The notes: generated by a model not told the origin, from the sequence alone. A stretch of DNA of 64,000 nt from an uncultured Oscillospiraceae bacterium (GCA_910584715.1 CAJUAN010000003.1:95361-159360), one strand, 5' to 3'; shown: positions 16,261-25,175, numbered from the stretch's first letter. Numbers and translations: made by a program.

Positions 16261-16288
16261 GTTATACAGTATTGAGGGGTTTTATCAA
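16261..16288 (-). promoter_or_regulatory. Promoter of the Fst-like toxin gene
   Basis: TTGATA (16283-16288), a 16-bp spacer and TATAAC (16261-16266), about 50 bases before the start codon and just outside the end of the EamA gene. Confidence 0.6.
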
Positions 16289-16292
16289 TTTT

Positions 16293-16706
16293 TTACAGCA
16301 CCATTAATAAAGTCCCCGCCGCAATAAGAATACAGCCGATAACCGATTTGGGCGTAAGATTTTCATGCAGAAAAACAAACGCCAGAATCAGCGTAAGAAC
16401 GGTACTCATCTTGTCTATTGGGACGACCTTTGAAGCCTCGCCCATTTGCAGAGCCTTGTAGTAGCACAGCCATGAAGCCCCGGTCGCAAGTCCCGACAGG
16501 ATCAGGAAGATCCAGCTTTTCCTGCCGATATCTCCGATACCGGTGTGCGCGTTTGTTATGAAAACCATTCCCCACGCCATAACAAGGACTACCGCCGTCC
16601 GTATCGCCGTGGCAAGGTTTGAGTTAACTCCCTCGATACCGACTTTGGCAAGAATGGACGTAAGAGCTGCAAACACCGAGGACAATAATGCAAATAAAAG
16701 CCACAT
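16293..16706 (-). CDS. Single-domain EamA (DMT superfamily) membrane protein
   Basis: The 137-residue protein has five predicted helices and one EamA repeat (LLSSVFAALTSILAKVGIEGV near the N-terminus, ILSGLATGASWLCYYKALQ, and the final ESVIG-like segment PKSVIGCILIAAGTLL). Most DMT transporters have two such repeats, so this half-length form should work as a dimer. A TTG-led longer frame is rejected because GGGAGGG stands six bases before the ATG at 16704-16706. The ribosome site directly abuts the T run of the secF terminator, so expression probably depends on read-through. The exported or imported substrate is unknown. Confidence 0.87.
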   Translation of the reverse strand: MWLLFALLSSVFAALTSILAKVGIEGVNSNLATAIRTAVVLVMAWGMVFITNAHTGIGDIGRKSWIFLILSGLATGASWLCYYKALQMGEASKVVPIDKMSTVLTLILAFVFLHENLTPKSVIGCILIAAGTLLMVL

Positions 16707-16719
16707 TTCTAACCCTCCC

Positions 16720-16755
16720 AAAAAATCTGCGGCAGACAGTCGTGTCCGCCGCAGA
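16720..16755 (-). terminator. Terminator of the secD-secF operon
   Basis: Arms TCTGCGGC / GCCGCAGA extended by GACA / TGTC around a 4-base loop, followed on the minus strand by TTTTTT. Confidence 0.88.
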
Positions 16756-16769
16756 AACAGTTACCGGAA

Positions 16770-17723
16770 TTACGCCTTGGCTTTTTTCGCCTTAGGCTTT
16801 TTGCCGATCTTATCCTCAAGAGTCAGCCACAGCGGACAGGTGAAGCATACCGACGAGTACGCGCCCGCGATCATACCGATCATCATAGGCAGCGAGAAAG
16901 AAATTATCGACGTTACCCCGTAAACCGCCGCAACGATCGTTACCGCAAGCATTGCCACGATAGTGGTTATCGACGTGTTTATCGAACGGGTCAAGGACTG
17001 GTTTATGCTCATGTTGACGATCTCAATTTTGGTTTTCTTCTTTCTGAACAGTATCTCGTTCTCACGGATACGGTCGTAAATTACAATGGTGTTGTTTATC
17101 GAGTAACCCAGTATCGTCAGAACAACAGCCATAAAGTTTGCGTTTATCGACATACGGCAGATGATGAACGTTCCGTAAACGATGATACAGTCGTGGAGCA
17201 GCGCGGTTACCGCACAAACGCCCGCGAGCCAGCCGCCGATGTTCTTGAACCGCAGCGCGATATAGACGATAAGAACGATAAAGGAAAGCAGTACCGCGAC
17301 GATACATTTCAGGAAAAATTCCCGTCCCGAAGACGGTGAAACGTCCGAGGATTCAAGAAGCTCAATGTTGTTAGCGGCATATTTTTCGGATATAGCGTCC
17401 GAAAGGGCTATCTGCTTGTCCGAGGTAAGTCCCGTATTTGAAATAAGCGAGAGCTGAATGTTGTTCCTGCCGGTGGAAAAGTCCTCGCCCACAGTGGAGG
17501 TAACGCCTATTCCCTCCAGAGCGGCGGTAGCGTCAGCCTCAAACCGGGACTGATCAATAGTTCCGTCGTAAATGTAAGTCAGGATAGTACCGCCCTTAAA
17601 CTGAATGTCGAGGTTAGCTCCGAAAATAAACGATGAAAGTATCGAGACCGCAATAGCCGCAATCGAAATTATAAAAAACAGCTTTTTGCGGGCGACAAAA
17701 TCAATATTGAATTTATTGTTCAT
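16770..17723 (-). CDS. secF: Protein translocase subunit SecF
   Basis: The 317-residue membrane protein pairs with SecD to drive late steps of protein export using the ion gradient. Seen are N-terminal helix 1, an extracytoplasmic P1-like loop starting FGANLDIQFKGGTILTYIYDG, and five more helices with the SecF hallmarks VLTILGYSINNTIVIYDRIREN and SINTSITTIVAMLAV. The start ATG at 17721-17723 has GGAGG eight bases upstream and overlaps the end of secD by 11 bases, so the pair is translationally coupled. The basic tail ends KPKAKKAKA. Confidence 0.96.
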   Translation of the reverse strand: MNNKFNIDFVARKKLFFIISIAAIAVSILSSFIFGANLDIQFKGGTILTYIYDGTIDQSRFEADATAALEGIGVTSTVGEDFSTGRNNIQLSLISNTGLTSDKQIALSDAISEKYAANNIELLESSDVSPSSGREFFLKCIVAVLLSFIVLIVYIALRFKNIGGWLAGVCAVTALLHDCIIVYGTFIICRMSINANFMAVVLTILGYSINNTIVIYDRIRENEILFRKKKTKIEIVNMSINQSLTRSINTSITTIVAMLAVTIVAAVYGVTSIISFSLPMMIGMIAGAYSSVCFTCPLWLTLEDKIGKKPKAKKAKA

Positions 17724-19125
17724 GTCTGACACCTCCGTAAAGCTTGGGATTTCTCATTGCCTTAAACTTTGAAAGCGAGGCGAGCATAAGTCTGGAGCAA
17801 AGCACTCCGAAGAAAAGATTCAGCGCAACGCCCGTCAAAAGCGTAAAGCCGAAAGAATATATCGTTCCCGCGGTCGAAGGTCCGAACATAAAGAACACAA
17901 AGTGCAGCAACTTTGAGAAGATACTGTCGGGAGTACCGAAAGCGCCCATAAGGATTATGGCGACAAGGATCATGGTAACGTTTCCGTCGAGAATTGCGGA
18001 GAACGCTCTCTTGAAGCCCGACTCGATAGAACCGTCAAGGGTCTTGCCGTTTGCAAGCTCCTCCTTGATACGCTCGGAGGTAATGATGTTGGCGTCAACG
18101 CCCATACCTACCGCAAGAATTATACCCGCGATACCGGGGATAGTCAGGATAGAACCGTTCATAAATCCGAAATATCCCGAAATGAACGCCAGCGTACCCG
18201 CTACCTGTCCGACCAGAGCGACGACCGCAACCGCGCCGGGAAGACGGTAAAGGATTATCATAAACACAGCAATGAAAGCAAATGCGATAATACCCGCCAC
18301 GACCATTGCCTCCAGCGCGCCCGAACCGAGGCTTGGGGAAATCGTGGAGAAGCTTGCGGTAACAAGCTTAAAGGGCAGCGCGCCCGAATTGATCTTATCG
18401 GCAAGAGCCTTTGCTTCGTCAGCGTCAAAGTTTCCCGTAATGGAAGCGCGTCCGTCCGTGATAGCAGTCTGAACCTGAGGATATGAGAAGCAGGTCTCGT
18501 CCATCCATATGGAAATGACTCCGCGGGACGGAGCAAGCTTTGTTGTGGCGTCCGCAAATTTCTTTGCTCCCTCGCTTGTAAGCTCAAGGCTTACCTGCCA
18601 TTCAAGGTTTCCCGCGCTGTCCTCGCTGTATGCGGCGTAGGCCTCCTGCACATCCGAGCCAACAAGGATAACGTTATCCTTTGTTACGCCCGTGTACATA
18701 CCCGCCTCGTCCACCTCGTAGCCCTCGCGGAAGGTCAGCTCGGCGGTCTCGCCCAGCTCCTTTACGGCTTCCTCGGGATCGAAGTTCGCTTCTCCCTCTT
18801 TCCAGGGGAATCTTACGATTATACGGTCGTTTCCGTAGTCGATAAAGCTTTCGTAATCGGTGATACCCAGGTTTATCATACGCTGTACGATAACCTCCTT
18901 GGCAGCGTCCAGCTGCGCGTCGGTAGCGTCGATATCCTCCGGAGAAGTAAAGGTAACGTCAACGCCGCCCCTGATGTCGATACCGAAGCGGATGTTGTCA
19001 ACGCCTTTGACATAAACTGTATTCATATCGCCGTAGTACGTGGTAACTCCAAAAAATACGGAAGCCGCAAATAAGAGTATAAGCGCAAAAACGACGAAGA
19101 AAACAGGTTTTTTTATTTTCCTCAC
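17713..19125 (-). CDS. secD: Protein translocase subunit SecD
   Basis: The 470-residue partner of SecF has helix 1, then a large external region beginning DNIRFGIDIRGGVDVTF (the D1 motif) and containing the P1-type fold, then five helices with GIAGIILAVGMGVDANIITSERIKEEL (about residue 340) and GTIYSFGFTLLTGVALNLFFG. The GTG start at 19123-19125 has AGGAGG seven bases upstream. It is the first gene of a two-gene operon with its own promoter, and the terminator follows secF. Confidence 0.96.
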   Translation of the reverse strand: MRKIKKPVFFVVFALILLFAASVFFGVTTYYGDMNTVYVKGVDNIRFGIDIRGGVDVTFTSPEDIDATDAQLDAAKEVIVQRMINLGITDYESFIDYGNDRIIVRFPWKEGEANFDPEEAVKELGETAELTFREGYEVDEAGMYTGVTKDNVILVGSDVQEAYAAYSEDSAGNLEWQVSLELTSEGAKKFADATTKLAPSRGVISIWMDETCFSYPQVQTAITDGRASITGNFDADEAKALADKINSGALPFKLVTASFSTISPSLGSGALEAMVVAGIIAFAFIAVFMIILYRLPGAVAVVALVGQVAGTLAFISGYFGFMNGSILTIPGIAGIILAVGMGVDANIITSERIKEELANGKTLDGSIESGFKRAFSAILDGNVTMILVAIILMGAFGTPDSIFSKLLHFVFFMFGPSTAGTIYSFGFTLLTGVALNLFFGVLCSRLMLASLSKFKAMRNPKLYGGVRHEQ

Positions 19126-19173
19126 GATTTAACCTCCTGTTTTGTTACATTCTGCAACACAAATTATCGTTTT

Positions 19174-19202
19174 ATTATAGCATTTTTTTCTTTATCTGTC
19201 AA
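19174..19202 (-). promoter_or_regulatory. Promoter of secD-secF
   Basis: A perfect TTGACA (19197-19202), a 17-bp spacer and TATAAT (19174-19179). Confidence 0.85.
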
Positions 19203-19305
19203 TACCCGTTTTGCGTAAAAATGCGTAAAACACAAAAACAGAACACAATTTCACGGCGTTCCGAATGTGTTTGTACCTATTTGAGTATTTTATTTCAATA
19301 CGATA

Positions 19306-20025
19306 TCACATATTCCCTGTCAGATTCATGAGTATAGCCGTTACCGCCACGGGACAGGTCTCGCACCTGAGTATGCGTTCGCCAAGCCATATCCTGACCG
19401 CTCCCGCAGCTTCCGCCATATCCGCCTCGGCGCGCTCAAAGCCCCCTTCGGAGCCTATCATTACGCCTATTGAACCGCTTTCCGGCAAGCTGACCTCCGA
19501 AAGCCTCCTGCCCCCGTTTTCGTAGCAGAAAAGCTTAACGCCGCAGTTTTTCATGTCCACGACAGCTCTCCGCATATCGGTAAGCGGAGCTATTTCCGGT
19601 ATCATTCCTCTGCCCGACTGCTTAGCCGCTTCCTCGGCGATCCGGCGCAGACGTTCAAGCTTTTTCTCCGCCGACCTGCCCTCGGGTCTGGAAACGCATC
19701 TTGCCGAAATAAACGGAACTATCCTCGTTATCCCAAGCTCGGTAGTCTTCTGTACGATATAGTCGAGCTTGTCCTGCTTTGGAAAAGCCTGATAAAGCGT
19801 GACCGATACCGTAGGCTCGGAGCGGCTCTGCCCTGAGCTTTCCACTCGACAGACCACCTCGCTGCCCGTCATGCTTTCAATACGGCAGAAATAATCAGTC
19901 CCCGAATGACAGAACGTGACCGGATCGCCGATCTTCATTCTCAGGGAATATCCCATATGCGCCGCGTCGCTTCCGGTCACCGTAATAATATTATCCGCAG
20001 GCTTGTCGGTAAAAAATCTCGGCAT
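19306..20025 (-). CDS. rsmE: 16S rRNA m3U1498 methyltransferase
   Basis: The 239-residue SPOUT-class enzyme methylates U1498 of 16S rRNA. An N-terminal PUA-like part (MPRFFTDKP ... GSDAAHMGYSLRMKIGDPV) precedes the knotted methyltransferase domain with YIVQKTTELGITRIVPF, EEAAKQSGRGMIPEI, and the cofactor loop IGVMIGSEGGF (about residue 185) plus WLGERILRCETCPVA. AGAGGTG is positioned seven bases before the ATG. It is 20 bases downstream of the diguanylate cyclase gene and probably co-transcribed with it. Confidence 0.96.
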   Translation of the reverse strand: MPRFFTDKPADNIITVTGSDAAHMGYSLRMKIGDPVTFCHSGTDYFCRIESMTGSEVVCRVESSGQSRSEPTVSVTLYQAFPKQDKLDYIVQKTTELGITRIVPFISARCVSRPEGRSAEKKLERLRRIAEEAAKQSGRGMIPEIAPLTDMRRAVVDMKNCGVKLFCYENGGRRLSEVSLPESGSIGVMIGSEGGFERAEADMAEAAGAVRIWLGERILRCETCPVAVTAILMNLTGNM

Positions 20026-20044
20026 TTTGACACCTCTTTGCTTC

Positions 20045-21124
20045 TTACTTTATTACGCGGTTCTTACCGCTGTTTTTTCCGATATAAAGCTTTTTATCGG
20101 CGGCGGTGATAGTCTTGTCTATCGAAGATGACGGATCAAACTCTGCCACTCCAAGTGTCACGGTTATTTTTATGTCGTTCCCGTTAAATATCAGACGGCG
20201 GTTCTCTACGGCGGATCGTATTTTTTCCGCAGTATCCGCCGCGTCATCAAGAGGACGGTTCGTAAGTATAAGGAACTCTTCTCCTCCCCAGCGGCATATT
20301 CTGTCGTCCTCCGCAATACAGCTTCTAAACGCGTCCGAAACAGTTTTTAAAGCCTCGTCTCCGCAGTCGTGGCCGTATCCGTCGTTAAGTTTTTTAAAAT
20401 TGTCTATGTCGCTCATTATCAGGGAAAACGTTTCCTTTCCTTCGGCAGCGTCCAAAAGATACTCATGCATTTTGCGGCGGTTGTAAAATCCGGTAAGAGT
20501 ATCCTTCGCCGCAAGATTCGCAAGCTCTTTATTTTTCTGCCGCAGAACCGTCTGGGCAGAGTTTATTTCCGAAGCGAAAATCAACGAATAAACAAGCAGC
20601 AGCGTAAATGTGCAAAGCATATTTACAAAATAAACTGTCTGAACAAAAAACATGTTGTCCGTGCTGTAAACCGGCACATTATAGTAGGAATACATTCTGC
20701 ACGAAATAAAAATCACAAAGCTGACCAATCCGAATATCATGGATATTTTTATTCCTCTAAGGGGATTTTTAAGCGCAAAGGACATATCAAACCCCACAGG
20801 AACAATAGCGATCAGATACATGGCAAAGCCGAAATCCCACCCTGCCGTATAGATCGCCAGCATGGAATGCAGCGGTACCTCAACGCATATATACGCAAAT
20901 ACCCATCCGAGGGAATTGCGCCTTATAAAAGGCAGGCAAAGCAGATAGCCTGCTACGCTGCAAATATTGTAGACCGTCATCGGGAACGAGCCTATTGCTC
21001 CGAAAACAAAGACCAGAAGCACATGAACGCAGGCTATCGCAGCGGTTATCACGCTGTATTTCGTTCTGTCGCTTATCCTTACGGTACCATTGATGATCCC
21101 GCTTACTGCATGATTAAATTTCAC
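20045..21124 (-). CDS. Membrane diguanylate cyclase (GGDEF)
   Basis: The 359-residue protein has about six membrane helices (residues 20-185), a short coiled linker (AQTVLRQKNKELANLAAKD) and a GGDEF domain. The domain is intact: DTLTGFYNRRKM, SDIDNFKKLNDGYGHDCGD and the active-site loop RWGGEEFLIL, a GGEEF variant expected to be active. There is no RxxD inhibitory site directly before the loop. It makes cyclic di-GMP in response to an unknown membrane-sensed signal. The ribosome site is weak (AGGAAAA). The promoter lies about 70 bases upstream. Confidence 0.93.
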   Translation of the reverse strand: MKFNHAVSGIINGTVRISDRTKYSVITAAIACVHVLLVFVFGAIGSFPMTVYNICSVAGYLLCLPFIRRNSLGWVFAYICVEVPLHSMLAIYTAGWDFGFAMYLIAIVPVGFDMSFALKNPLRGIKISMIFGLVSFVIFISCRMYSYYNVPVYSTDNMFFVQTVYFVNMLCTFTLLLVYSLIFASEINSAQTVLRQKNKELANLAAKDTLTGFYNRRKMHEYLLDAAEGKETFSLIMSDIDNFKKLNDGYGHDCGDEALKTVSDAFRSCIAEDDRICRWGGEEFLILTNRPLDDAADTAEKIRSAVENRRLIFNGNDIKITVTLGVAEFDPSSSIDKTITAADKKLYIGKNSGKNRVIK

Positions 21125-21194
21125 CGGTTTTCCTCCGATCGAAGTATTCTGAGATTTTCGCCGAGCCTGCCGCCGTGAAAAAACATTATTGTTT

Positions 21195-21223
21195 ATTATA
21201 CATTATTTATAAAAAAATGTCAA
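21195..21223 (-). promoter_or_regulatory. Promoter of the diguanylate cyclase-rsmE pair
   Basis: A perfect TTGACA (21218-21223), a 17-bp T-rich spacer and TATAAT (21195-21200). Confidence 0.82.
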
Positions 21224-21277
21224 TTTAATATAAACAAATTCCTATTAAATTTCATGGGGATCCGATTTTGTTACAAC

Positions 21278-21316
21278 AAAAACACGTGACACCGTATACG
21301 GTATCACGCGTTTTGC
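21278..21316 (-). terminator. Terminator after the P-type ATPase
   Basis: A long stem built on CGTGA...TCACG and ACCG/CGGT with few mismatches, followed on the minus strand by TTTTTGTTG. Confidence 0.75.
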
Positions 21317-21322
21317 GCGCCG

Positions 21323-23995
21323 CTATCTCAGAACGCATTGCAGCAGCGGAGCGAACGCCGCAAACCCCAGACCGATAAGAAGCTGCCTTCCCGTCAGCGG
21401 AACGGTACAGAAAATAACTTGCAGCCACGGCAGATAAAGCGCGGCAAAAATCACCGCCACAGACGCCATTACCGCCAGTATCAGCTTTTTATTGTTTCCG
21501 TAGGGAACTGTGAAAATATTTTTCTTTTCGGACTTGCATTCAAACACGTGGAAAAGCTGTGACATCACAAGTGTGAACAAAGCGGCAGTCCGAGCCGCGG
21601 GAACGCTTCCCGTAAGAATATTAATCGCCGTAAAGCTGCCCAATGTGCACAAACCGATAAGAACGCCGCGGAAGATTATCTTCTGCATCAGACCGTCCGA
21701 AAAAAAGCTTTCGTCCGATCTGCGGGGAGGCCTTTTCATGTTCTCCTTTTCCGGAGGCTCGACTCCCAGCGCAACGGCGGGAAGTCCATCGGTGACAAGG
21801 TTTACCAGCAGTATCTGGGTGGGCAGCAGCACCATGGGCATACCCATAATTATCCCAAGAAACATTGTCAGCACTTCTCCGATATTGCAGCTTAAAAGAT
21901 AGCGCACAAATTTTCTTATATTGGCGTAAACCCCACGCCCCTGTTCTACCGCTCCTACGAGGGTGGCAAAGTTGTCGTCAAGCAGTACCACGTCCGCAGC
22001 CTGCTTGGTAACGTCCGTACCGGTTATTCCCATAGCTACGCCGATAGAAGCCTCCTTGACCGCGGGAGCGTCGTTTACCCCGTCTCCGGTCATGGTGACG
22101 ATATCGCCCCGCTTTTTGAAAGCGCGGACTATTCTGAGCTTGTCGGCGGGGTTCACGCGGGCGAAAACCGCAGTCCTGCCGATCACCTCGTCAAGCTCCC
22201 CGTCGGACATTTTGGCAAGCTCTGCGCCTGTGAAAACAAGATCCCCCTCGCGCATTATTCCCGCCTGACGGGCAACTGCCGCCGCGGTGTTTTTGTGGTC
22301 GCCGGTTATCATGACCGTCCTGATGTGGGCGTTTCTGCAAAGCTTGACCGCCTGTCTTGCTTCAGGACGGGGCGGATCCAGCATTCCTTCCAGACCAAGG
22401 AAAACCATTCCGCTGTCGGTATCGGAAGAGCCGTTCAGCTCCTTTTTACAGAGGGCAAGAACCCGCAGAGCTTTTTCGGTCATGCGGTCGTTGGCGGAAA
22501 GAATCTCGCGCCGCCTCGAAGCCGTCATCGGTACGGCGCCCTTATCGGTAAGTACAAATCCGCACCTGTCCAGTATAACGTCCACCGAACCTTTTGCGTA
22601 CGCTGTGGTGCCCCCTGCTTCGCGGTATATGACCGTCATGCAGCGGCTCTCACTGTCAAATGGTATCTCGTCCAGTTTTTTTCTGTCGGAGGCAAGCTTT
22701 TCGGCAGTTATGCCGCCCTTTGCCGCAGCAATGAGCAGAGCCGCTTCGGTAGGGTCTCCCGTTACCGTCCATTCGCCTCCCGCGGTAAGCCTGCCCCGCG
22801 CTCTTGAAGAAATATCCTTTTTGGTGCTTATCGCCGCGCTTGTGCAGAGCGTACCGCATATCAAGGTTTCACGGAGGACTTCGTCCGCGGCGGGATTTAT
22901 GCGGTTCCCGCCGCAGGTTATCTCGCCCGCTATCTTGTAGCCGCTTCCCGAAAAGTCGTAATCCCTGCCGCTGCCTACAGTATCTCCCGAGCAGTAAGCT
23001 TTTGTGACGGTCATTTTATTTTCGGTAACAGTACCCGTCTTGTCGGTGCATATTACCGAAGCGCAGCCGAGGGTCTCGACTGAATGGAGCTTGTGAACGA
23101 GAGCGTTTTTCTTTAACATTCTGCCGACCGCAAGAGCGAGAGCTATAGTTACCGTTGCGGGAAGTCCCTCGGGAATAGCGGCTATAGCAATGGTGATTCC
23201 CGTCATAAGCATATCGAAAGCCGGTTCGCCGCGCAGTATACCCGCTCCAGCCACGGCGGCGCATACCACAAGGCATATCACGGCTATTATTTTTCCAAGC
23301 TCCGCGAGCCGCTTCTGGAGGGGAGTCATCTCCTCCTCTATTTCGGTGAGCATTCCCGATATCTTGCCCATTTGCGCGTTTATTCCCGTGGCTATTACCC
23401 GAGCCTCCGCTGCGCCTTTGGTTATAACTGTGCCGCTGTATACGATGTTTGATCTGCCTATGGAATTGTCCTCGTCGGAAGCGCTGCCCGCTTCCTTATG
23501 GACTCCCGCGGATTCACCCGTGAGAATGCTTTCCTCGGCAAGAAGCCCCTTTGCTTCAAGCAGCGCCGCGTCCGCAGGTACCTTGTCCCCCGCTTCGAGC
23601 CTGATAACGTCGCCCGGCACAAGCTCCGCAGCAGGAACGGAAACAAGCGCGCCGTCCCTATAGCATTTTGCCGACGGAGCGGTCATGCTTTTAAGGGCAA
23701 GGAGCGTTTTTTCGGTTTTGTACTCCTGAGCGAAGCCCAGTACCGCGTTCAGCAGGACGATTATGATTATGGTCACCGCGTCGTATATCTCGCCGAGAAA
23801 GAAAGACACGACCGTCGCCGCAAGGAGTATCATTATCATAACGTCGCGGAACTGCCCCAGAAATATTCTTAGGGGACGGGCTTTTTTCTCTTTTGCAAGA
23901 GTGTTTGCTCCGTACTTTTTAAGACGTTCCTCAGCTTCGGAGGAGCTTAGTCCCTTTTCAGGAGAGGAGTATGGCTTATCGAGAATTTCAAGCAT
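21323..23995 (-). CDS. Ca2+-type P-type ATPase (P2A, SERCA/PMCA-like)
   Basis: The 890-residue cation pump has an N-terminal cation-ATPase domain (SSSEAEERLKKYGANTL), the actuator loop ILTGESAGVHKE, and a helix 4 motif AAIPEGLPATVTIAL typical of Ca2+ pumps. The phosphorylated Asp318 lies in CTDKTGTVTEN. The nucleotide domain (DPTEAALL, MTVIYREAGG), the hinge TMTGDGVNDAPAVKEASIGVAMG and a helix 6 region with NLVTDGLPAVALG follow. The helix motifs match bacterial Ca2+ or Ca2+/Mn2+ exporters rather than heavy-metal pumps. GAGGT precedes the ATG by about six bases. It is a single-gene unit; a TGTCCG/CGGACA inverted repeat at about 24039-24062 lies in its leader. Confidence 0.93.
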   Translation of the reverse strand: MLEILDKPYSSPEKGLSSSEAEERLKKYGANTLAKEKKARPLRIFLGQFRDVMIMILLAATVVSFFLGEIYDAVTIIIIVLLNAVLGFAQEYKTEKTLLALKSMTAPSAKCYRDGALVSVPAAELVPGDVIRLEAGDKVPADAALLEAKGLLAEESILTGESAGVHKEAGSASDEDNSIGRSNIVYSGTVITKGAAEARVIATGINAQMGKISGMLTEIEEEMTPLQKRLAELGKIIAVICLVVCAAVAGAGILRGEPAFDMLMTGITIAIAAIPEGLPATVTIALALAVGRMLKKNALVHKLHSVETLGCASVICTDKTGTVTENKMTVTKAYCSGDTVGSGRDYDFSGSGYKIAGEITCGGNRINPAADEVLRETLICGTLCTSAAISTKKDISSRARGRLTAGGEWTVTGDPTEAALLIAAAKGGITAEKLASDRKKLDEIPFDSESRCMTVIYREAGGTTAYAKGSVDVILDRCGFVLTDKGAVPMTASRRREILSANDRMTEKALRVLALCKKELNGSSDTDSGMVFLGLEGMLDPPRPEARQAVKLCRNAHIRTVMITGDHKNTAAAVARQAGIMREGDLVFTGAELAKMSDGELDEVIGRTAVFARVNPADKLRIVRAFKKRGDIVTMTGDGVNDAPAVKEASIGVAMGITGTDVTKQAADVVLLDDNFATLVGAVEQGRGVYANIRKFVRYLLSCNIGEVLTMFLGIIMGMPMVLLPTQILLVNLVTDGLPAVALGVEPPEKENMKRPPRRSDESFFSDGLMQKIIFRGVLIGLCTLGSFTAINILTGSVPAARTAALFTLVMSQLFHVFECKSEKKNIFTVPYGNNKKLILAVMASVAVIFAALYLPWLQVIFCTVPLTGRQLLIGLGFAAFAPLLQCVLR

Positions 23996-24096
23996 AAAAA
24001 TACCTCGTTTACACAGAAAATATCGGAAGAAAAGTCTTGTCCGTTAAATAATATTCGGACAGGCGCGGAAATATGATTAGAACGCAAAAATGAAAA

Positions 24097-24131
24097 ATAC
24101 GACCTGACCGGCTGTATCCGGCAGATCGTAT
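24097..24131 (-). terminator. Terminator of the XRE/membrane-paralogue operon
   Basis: Stem ATACGA-c-CTG-a-CCGG paired with CCGG-c-AG-a-TCGTAT, with T-rich sequence following on the minus strand. Confidence 0.78.
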
Positions 24132-24158
24132 CATATCCATATTATATTTACCGCCGCG

Positions 24159-24686
24159 TTATTCCGGCTTATCGGTTTCATTTTCCTCCGCTTCCTCCGT
24201 AAAGCTTTTTTCCAGTACCTTTTGGTTTCGGCGGGCGCAGAGACATTCCGTCAGCATCATTGACAGCTACAGCTCCGCAAGAACGAAAAGCGCCAGCGTC
24301 GTACCTCCCCAATGACAGACCAATGCGGCTATGCAGATAGCTCCAACAAATCCCATAAGCACGGCGGCGCATACCAGACTTCCCTTTTTAGCCATTGTTT
24401 CGGCGTATTTCGGACTCATAACGCCCTTTTTGGACACGTTCAGCGAATACTCCAGACGGAACAGTATCGCCAGCAGGCAGGCTAAAAAGCCCATTGCCGA
24501 CAAAGCCCTGTTGTCCGCCGCGGAGCCCCAGTACGCCGCGCCAAGCGACGCGGCAAAGGACACTATCCAGTAATTCTGCATAAGCCTATAGGCGATTTTG
24601 TAATTCTCCGTTTTCTGCATTTCGTCAAGATTACTGTCGTCGAACAGCGTCCCCTCGTCCGAAACGGTATTTACCCTATCGCTCAT
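24159..24686 (-). pseudogene. Fourth DEMQ-family membrane paralogue, interrupted by an in-frame TAG
   Basis: The first 139 residues are intact: DEMQKTENYKIAYRLMQNYW, four membrane segments and KKGVMSPKYAETM. A TAG stop (24267-24269) then follows VLAEL. Beyond it the same frame continues 35 more codons with LTECLCARRNQKVLEKSF, the same ending as its paralogues (FFARRNNKILENL and FFARRNMKVLEKML), to a TAA at 24159-24161. So one nonsense codon has removed the last helix and conserved tail. It is either a fresh pseudogene, a shortened but working protein, or a suppressed stop. It is the last gene of the operon, four bases after its neighbour. Confidence 0.8.
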
Positions 24687-24690
24687 CGCT

Positions 24691-25173
24691 TTAGTCCTCC
24701 TTTGTTAAGTTTTCAAGTATTTTGTTGTTCCTGCGGGCAAAAAAGCAGTCGCAAAGCACCATTGCGCCGGGCATTGCCAAAAGCGGCAGAGCGGCGGGTT
24801 TAGCGGTGTAGGCTACCGAAAAGGCGGCAATTATCAGAACTATGGCGTATATAACAGGCGCGGAGGGCTTTCCCATAGCGACCGCGTATTTGGGATTCAT
24901 AACGCCTTTCGCGGAAACCTTTGCGGAGTACGCGATGTGAAAAACGGTAGCCGCAGCCATAAGCGCAGCGCTGTACACCGTAAAAGCCGTGTCCCCGGTA
25001 TTTACGGCGAAAACAAACGCCGACATTGAAAAGAAATACATGAACCAATAGCACGCCTTGAAGAGCCTGAAGCCTATCCTGTAATTTTCGGTCTGCTGCA
25101 TTTCGTCGAAGTCCCTTTCGTCAAACAAGCCGCCGTTTTTAGGTTCCGCAGTGTTGTACTCGTTGTTTGTCAC
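24691..25173 (-). CDS. DEMQ-family membrane protein (paralogue 3)
   Basis: The 160-residue protein starts with a polar tail holding FDEMQQTENYRIGFRLFKACYW, then four membrane helices in two pairs split by VSAKGVMNPKYAVAMG, and ends FFARRNNKILENLTKED. The two neighbours share this whole layout, so these are tandem duplicates. I cannot name the family with certainty; similar genes often sit next to XRE regulators in Firmicutes. It is two bases from the upstream gene's stop and four from the next gene, so translation is coupled. Role unknown. Confidence 0.83.
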   Translation of the reverse strand: MTNNEYNTAEPKNGGLFDERDFDEMQQTENYRIGFRLFKACYWFMYFFSMSAFVFAVNTGDTAFTVYSAALMAAATVFHIAYSAKVSAKGVMNPKYAVAMGKPSAPVIYAIVLIIAAFSVAYTAKPAALPLLAMPGAMVLCDCFFARRNNKILENLTKED

Positions 25174-25175
25174 GG

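Noticed and set aside
16018..16275. 85-codon + strand frame across the toxin-antitoxin locus
   Set aside because: It runs through an 18-bp terminator stem and opposite the small membrane gene. The minus-strand GTG frame has the ribosome site and a coherent membrane helix.
20369..21178. Open frame of 269 codons on the + strand
   Set aside because: Antisense to the diguanylate cyclase, whose GGEEF and membrane motifs are clear. The translation is Lys/His/Arg-rich without motifs.
21125..21190. Cyclic di-GMP riboswitch before the diguanylate cyclase
   Set aside because: The leader is about 65 bases and shows no GEMM-like folded core.
24178..24372. Separate 64-codon gene after the TAG-interrupted paralogue
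   Set aside because: That frame is unrelated to the family. The conserved ending is in the frame of the upstream gene, beyond the TAG.
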